DNA of 64,000 nucleotides from Monodelphis domestica (Eukaryota; Chordata; Mammalia; Didelphimorphia; Didelphidae). A program made the translations under genes and the position numbers. Of the stretch, positions 58,471 to 64,000 are shown in pieces. Each line of letters opens with the position of its first letter. Position 1 is the stretch's first letter. The notes beneath the pieces were generated by a model. That model was not told the origin of the DNA. It did not search any database and was given only the letters and a program-made list of their open reading frames with translations. The stretch lies in assembly GCF_027887165.1 (NCBI RefSeq), contig NC_077232.1, positions 10,836,257 through 10,900,256 on the forward strand. The letters are read 5' to 3'.

Positions 58471-59639
58471 CTATTTAATTAATCCCAGGCGATAGTCAAT
58501 CTGGGGGAGCCGAGCACCCACCAAAACGCCGATTAGGCAACAGTGAAGCAGGTCAGTGTTGGCTTCTAGCCTCCAGCCCCGGTGCAGAGGAGAGAAGATG
58601 GTAGTAGCTGCCCCTGCGATAATGATAGTAGCAATAATAATGACTGGGCTGCTAATGACAGTGATGATCATGACAACATCCCTAATGACCGCCCCAGCAG
58701 AGATAAGTTTCACCGACAGCTGGGAGGCCCTCGCGTGTGGATTCCATTTTCTTGCCACCATAACTCCCTGGTTCCAACCAGGCTTCTGCCATGGATGCTC
58801 GTCACTTTGGGCCTCAGTTTCCCCCCCGGAAGAGGAATGGGCTGGACTCGTTGGCCTCCGAGGGTCCTTCTGCCCCTAAATCTAGGGCCCTCCGATTCTC
58901 TGCTCTGTCAAAGGATCCTAAAGCCCGCTCCCATGTGGAGACGAATCAGGATTCCTGGAATCCAGCCAGCTTGTACTCTCTCTACCTCTAAGTAGGCCTG
59001 CAAACCTCTGGGCCCGGACTATGGGACGGAGGAACCCTCTCATAGTCAATCGATTGCCCCTCATGCAGTGCCTACTCTGTGCCCTGGGGGTCCGAAGACA
59101 GCCCCTGCCTTTGGGGGGCTTTTTGAGGAGCCTTTTATAAGAGAAAAGCAGTCTGGGATGAGTCCCTGCCTGGCCTGGCGCACAAAGGAACAAGGCAGGG
59201 ATGGCTGCCAGAGGGATTCAGAGGAAGGATCTGAGGAATGAGAAGCAGGGAGGAGGTGGGGAACTCCCAGATTTCCAGCTGCTCCGCTGGAGAGAACGTT
59301 GGGGCTGTGGGCAAAGGCCTTCTTTGTCGGGGGCTCCCAGGGCCTGGCACCAGAAGTGGGCTGCTTAATAATGGCTCCCATGTGGAAGGGGCTCTCCGGT
59401 TCCCACAAGCCTCTGCTCCCAGCCCCTGGGGAGGTCTCCTGGCTCCATTCTCCAGAGGAGGGAAATGGGACTTGGAGAGAGGTGGGACTCCACCCCCATC
59501 CCCCAGGGTCCCAAAGGCCAGTGTGCTCTGTCCAGGGCCACACAGTGAGAAAGAGGCAGAGCCTGGCCCAGATGAACCAGATTAAACAACCAGTTGTTCC
59601 GGAAGATAATGAGATAGGTTTCTCCTGATAAACAGCACA

Positions 59640-60780
<1,141 letters not shown>

Positions 60781-61129
60781 TGTCTTAATTCCTCTGTTTG
60801 GCCAGCTCAGCTCTTCTGTTCCCAACCATTCTTTGGAGACCATAGGCCCTGATTTTACAGTCTTGATCATACCTAGACTCCAATATTTGAAGGATCCCAG
60901 CATTGACTCACATTGAGCACTGGAGAGAGTCTAAGGAAGGCCAGTGCTTGACCCGTGCCTCAGACACCTTAGCTGGGGGACCCAGGGCACTCTTTACATT
61001 TTTGGACCTCAAGCTTCTTCATCTGCAAAATGGGAACAATCACCGCAGGGAGAATCTACCTTGCTTCATTGCTGTGAGAATGAAAAGGGCTGTGGTCTAA
61101 GCAAGCTGGCCTTTATCTCCCATTTCTGG

Positions 61130-61380
61130 CCCTTTGCTCAGCCAGTCCTTCATCCTGGAATGCTTTCTCTCCCAATCCCTCACCTCTCAGAAGCCCTTGT
61201 TTCTTTCAAAACTCTGCTCAAGCACCACCGACATGACAATTTTCCTGATCCCCTCTTAACTTTATCTTAACTTTATCATATTTATTGATGAACATCTCAT
61301 CTCTCCCAGTTGTGGCCCTGACACCTGGCCCAGAGCCTGGCTAACAATGGGAGTTAAGGAAATGCTTGTTTGATTGGAAT
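61130..61380 (+). repeat. L2-type LINE 3' end
   Basis: 'cctggaatgctttctctcccaatccctcacctctcagaagcccttgtttctttcaaaactctgctcaagcacc' and '...gacacctggcccagagcctggc...gaaatgcttgtttgattgg' give a long, recognisable L2 end. Confidence 0.75.
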
Positions 61381-61828
61381 AGGCATCTCGGGAGCTCTGA
61401 CCCTGGCCAGAGCTCCCTCCACCCTTTGACCCCCTGCTCCATGGGCGAATTCTTCCTGGAACCTCCATTCTGAGGAAGGGTCCAGGCCAGTCATCCTCTG
61501 TTCTTCTCCTGCCTCAAAGGTCGCCATACGGCTTGCTTGCTTTCTACATTGCAGTTTTGCTATATTGTGGGTTGGCATAAGAAATGAAATAGGAATTTTT
61601 AGCTACAGAAAACACGTAAAGGCCAGCAGATGGCACAGAAAAAGGTGAAAATCTCAGAAATGCACGCCTGGCCCCAATTTTACAATAAGGCACTGTAAAC
61701 ACCCCCGAGAGAAAAAGAAAAAAATCCAGAACAATTCTCTTGTTTGAAGGGAGGGCTGAACACTTTTAGGCAGATTTTCCGTACCATTGGGGCACCGGCT
61801 CCTAATCCCTGCAATGTGGAAGGGGTCA

Positions 61829-61981
61829 CTGTATCGGATACTGGAGTGGTTTGCCAGCTCATTTTACAGGTGAAGAAATGGAGGCAAAAAGGGTCAAGTG
61901 TCTGAGATCAGATTCGATCTTGGGAAGATGAGTCTTCTTGACTTCATGCCCAGCACTCTACCCACTCTGCCACCTGGCTGG
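61829..61981 (-). mobile_element. SINE type B fragment
   Basis: 'tgtatcggatactggagtggtttgccagctcattttacaggtgaagaaatggaggc...gactteat'-type head region ending 'ctctacccactctgccacctggctgg' in reverse orientation; lacks the RTE-like 3' end. Confidence 0.75.
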
Positions 61982-61989
61982 TACTTATT

Positions 61990-62070
61990 GCTTCTACTTG
62001 TATCCTCAGGGTTTATTTAGCACAATACCTGGCACCTAGGAAGTGGTGAATGAATGCTTGTTAACCTGAC
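61990..62070 (+). repeat. L2-type 3' end fragment
   Basis: 'tatcctcagggtttatttagcacaatacctggcacctaggaagtggtgaatgaatgcttgttaacc'. Confidence 0.6.
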
Positions 62071-62339
62071 TTCACTTGACCTTACTAGATGGTATTCCTG
62101 AGTTGCCGTGGCCAGAATTAATCCTCACTGGTAGTCAACCTTCTGGCCATGAGCCTCTCTGGACTTCCCTAGCTTGGTCCTGGCTCAGCAGGCTCACAGA
62201 CCAGCCCTGATCCTCACTTAAAGCTCACTCAACTTGCCAGGAGATGCCAGGGCTTGTATTCAGAGGCCTAGGCTTTCAGACCCAGGAGGAAGAGTCAGGG
62301 AAGTCCTAGGCTGCATGCACAGAGACTTTATCAATATCC

Positions 62340-62625
62340 CATTTCTTTCTTCCTTCTCTCCTTTTCTCTCTCTTCCCTTTTCTCCTCTCTGTCTCTTTCT
62401 TTCTCTCTCTGTCTTTGTTTCTCTCCTTCCTCTCTTACCTTCCATCTTAGAATCAATACCATGTATTGCTTTCAAGGCAGAAGAGTGGTAAGAGTTAGAC
62501 AATGGGGGTTAAGTGACTTGCCCAAGGTCACCCAGCTAGTAAATGTCTAAGGCCAGATTTGAACCCAGGACCTCCCAGCTCTAGGCCTGGCTCCCTATGC
62601 ACTGAGCTACCCAGCTGCCCTTGTC
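62340..62625 (-). mobile_element. tRNA-derived SINE (type A) with CT-rich expanded tail
   Basis: SINE body ~62433-62625 ('ttaccttccatcttagaatcaatacc...gcactgagctacccagctgccc'), tail expanded to ~90 bp of CT/CTTT repeats (62345-62435). Possible target duplication 'tatcaatatcccattt' (62327) and 'tgtcagtatccatttt' (62623), imperfect. Confidence 0.85.
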
Positions 62626-63116
62626 AGTATCCATTTTTAATATCTAATCATTTCCCATGGAGAGTCCCAGTCCTTCTTGGCCCCACTCTCGATATCCCCC
62701 TAACCCTGACATTCTGCCTTTCTTTGTAGCAGGGCTAGAGGGAGAAAGATGATGGTCTTGGGTCTGACTGGTGGTCCTCCATAGAGCAAACTGATCCAAA
62801 GCTGAAGCTCTCTTTGTCCCCTCTAGTTCATATCCTCTGAGTCATCCTGGGATCCTCCCTCTTCTTAAGAGATAATTAGTTACTTAGTTTGGTTAATTCT
62901 AGAGCATCAGCTTCTCAGGAATCCATCTCCTCTCTATTCACATGGCCACCCCCCACCCCTTAGGGCTTCATCATCTCTCTCCTGGGTGACCCTAATAGAC
63001 TCCTAATTGGACCCTGTTTCTAGTCTTTCCTCTTCCTAATCTACCCTCCACACAGCTGCCAAATGAGTCTTCCTGAGGCACAGGTATTTAAGGTCTCTTT
63101 CCTACTTACAAACCTT

Positions 63117-63322
63117 CAGGGGCTGGGAAGCTAGGCAATGCAGTGTATCCATAGTGTATTCAGAGAGCAGGGCCTGGTATCAGGAGAACCTGATTTCAAA
63201 TCTGGACTCAGATACTTCCTAGCTGTGTGACCCTGGGCAAATCACTTCACCCAGATTGCCCAACTCTTGCCCTTCTGTCTTAGAATTAATACTAAGACAG
63301 AAGGTAAGGATATTAAAAAAAG
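63117..63322 (+). mobile_element. tRNA-derived SINE (type A), diverged
   Basis: 'cctgatttcaaatctggactcagatacttcctagctgtgtgaccctgggcaaatcac...attgcccaactctt...aagacagaaggtaaggatattaaaaaaa'; the head 'ctgggaagctaggcaatgcagtg' is rearranged. Confidence 0.8.
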
Positions 63323-63486
63323 ATCAGGGCTTCTCGATGACCTAGAGAATCAAATACAAATTCCTCATCTGGATGCTTAAAATGTTTGCCATAAAACTTT
63401 ACATTTAATAAATAAACTTATTTCTTATATATATTATATCATAAATTTCAATGTGATAAATATTTATGAAGAATTTGCTGTGTACC

Positions 63487-63545
63487 AGACTTGGGATAGT
63501 TGGTGGCATGATGGATAGGGTGTGGGTCCTAGAGTCAGGAAAACT
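63487..63545 (+). repeat. SINE type B head fragment
   Basis: 'atagttggtggcatgatggatagggtgtgggtcctagagtcaggaaaactc' resembles the 5' head of a type B SINE; the rest is missing. Confidence 0.5.
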
Positions 63546-64000
63546 CCTTTTCCTGATGAAGGGGACAATACCAAAGCCAAGTGTCCCTGCCCTCAAGGAG
63601 TGTCAGTTCTAAGCTTCTGCCCAGCTTTGGGCTCTGGAGAGATAAACCCCTGCTCTCCCTAACCAGGTAGGTTTTAGCTTCCTGTGCTTGGCTACTTCTG
63701 ACTACCTTACTGGGCTTCTTCCTTGTGGATGGCACCAATCCCTTCCCACATGTGGGGCCTATGGATCAGGGCATGAATATTCATAAGGGTTTTCCTTGTG
63801 AAGTCCCAGGACCCCACAAAGGAGTAGCCATCCTCTGGGCCCATCCCCTCTTCTTACTGAATAGAGGAATTTTCCATCTGGATTCTGGAATTCCAGGGCA
63901 CCCAGATGAGGAAGAGGCAAATCCCAGGAGTCAGCCTGGATTGCAGGGACATGTTCCTGGGCTCCCAGGCCCAACAGGGGGCTATGAAAACAACCCCCCT
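63546..64000. other. Right edge of window, nothing recognised
   Basis: 63590-63600 includes 'tgccctcaaggagtgtcag', a piece of the ancient repeat layout; the remainder carries only short frames without resemblance to known proteins. Confidence 0.4.

Overview
The window is vertebrate nuclear DNA, most probably from a marsupial. The evidence is one spliced gene with GT-AG introns and a polyadenylation signal, set in DNA packed with retrotransposons. The repeat mix fits metatherians: many copies of a tRNA-derived SINE with A and B boxes and a 'gaaggtaagggttt' tail, a second SINE whose 3' end matches a nearby RTE/BovB-type LINE, L1 3' ends with 'agccgacgc' and 'gatgggcatcccctc' segments, CR1/L3-type LINE, MIR and L2. 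I cannot name the species.

Positions 1-22916 hold the 3' part of AHNAK on the + strand. Three coding exons (2744-2900, 3057-3244, 4910-22021) encode a protein of about 5,818 residues: a PDZ-like N-terminus, a central array of ~128-residue repeats of roughly 4,200 residues, and a unique basic C-terminus. The 3' UTR ends near 22916 after an AATAAA. Positions 1-2743 are probably 5' intron; any untranslated 5' exon and the promoter lie outside the window or were not recognised.

Positions 22917-64000 contain no gene I can support. They hold interspersed repeats, simple-sequence arrays (GA, GGAA, CCTTT, CT, a run of 32 C) and minisatellites. Three separate minisatellites near 24.1, 41.5 and 43.9 kb share one ~33-bp motif. 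An endogenous retrovirus relic lies on the minus strand at about 45.9-49.7 kb (LTR-like sequence, possible primer site, gag-like fragments with one zinc knuckle), broken by two SINEs; one SINE tail has grown into a ~430-bp pentanucleotide array. At 51.7-53.9 kb a CR1/L3 LINE is interrupted by an LTR-like element, a SINE and an L1 end. An RTE/BovB LINE fragment occupies 56.6-57.7 kb. A weak minus-strand exon candidate at 37.7 kb is noted because human SCGB1A1 lies convergent to AHNAK.

I see no new multi-gene system. The most interesting structures are recent homogenisation inside the AHNAK repeat array, the shared-motif minisatellites, and the nested transposons.
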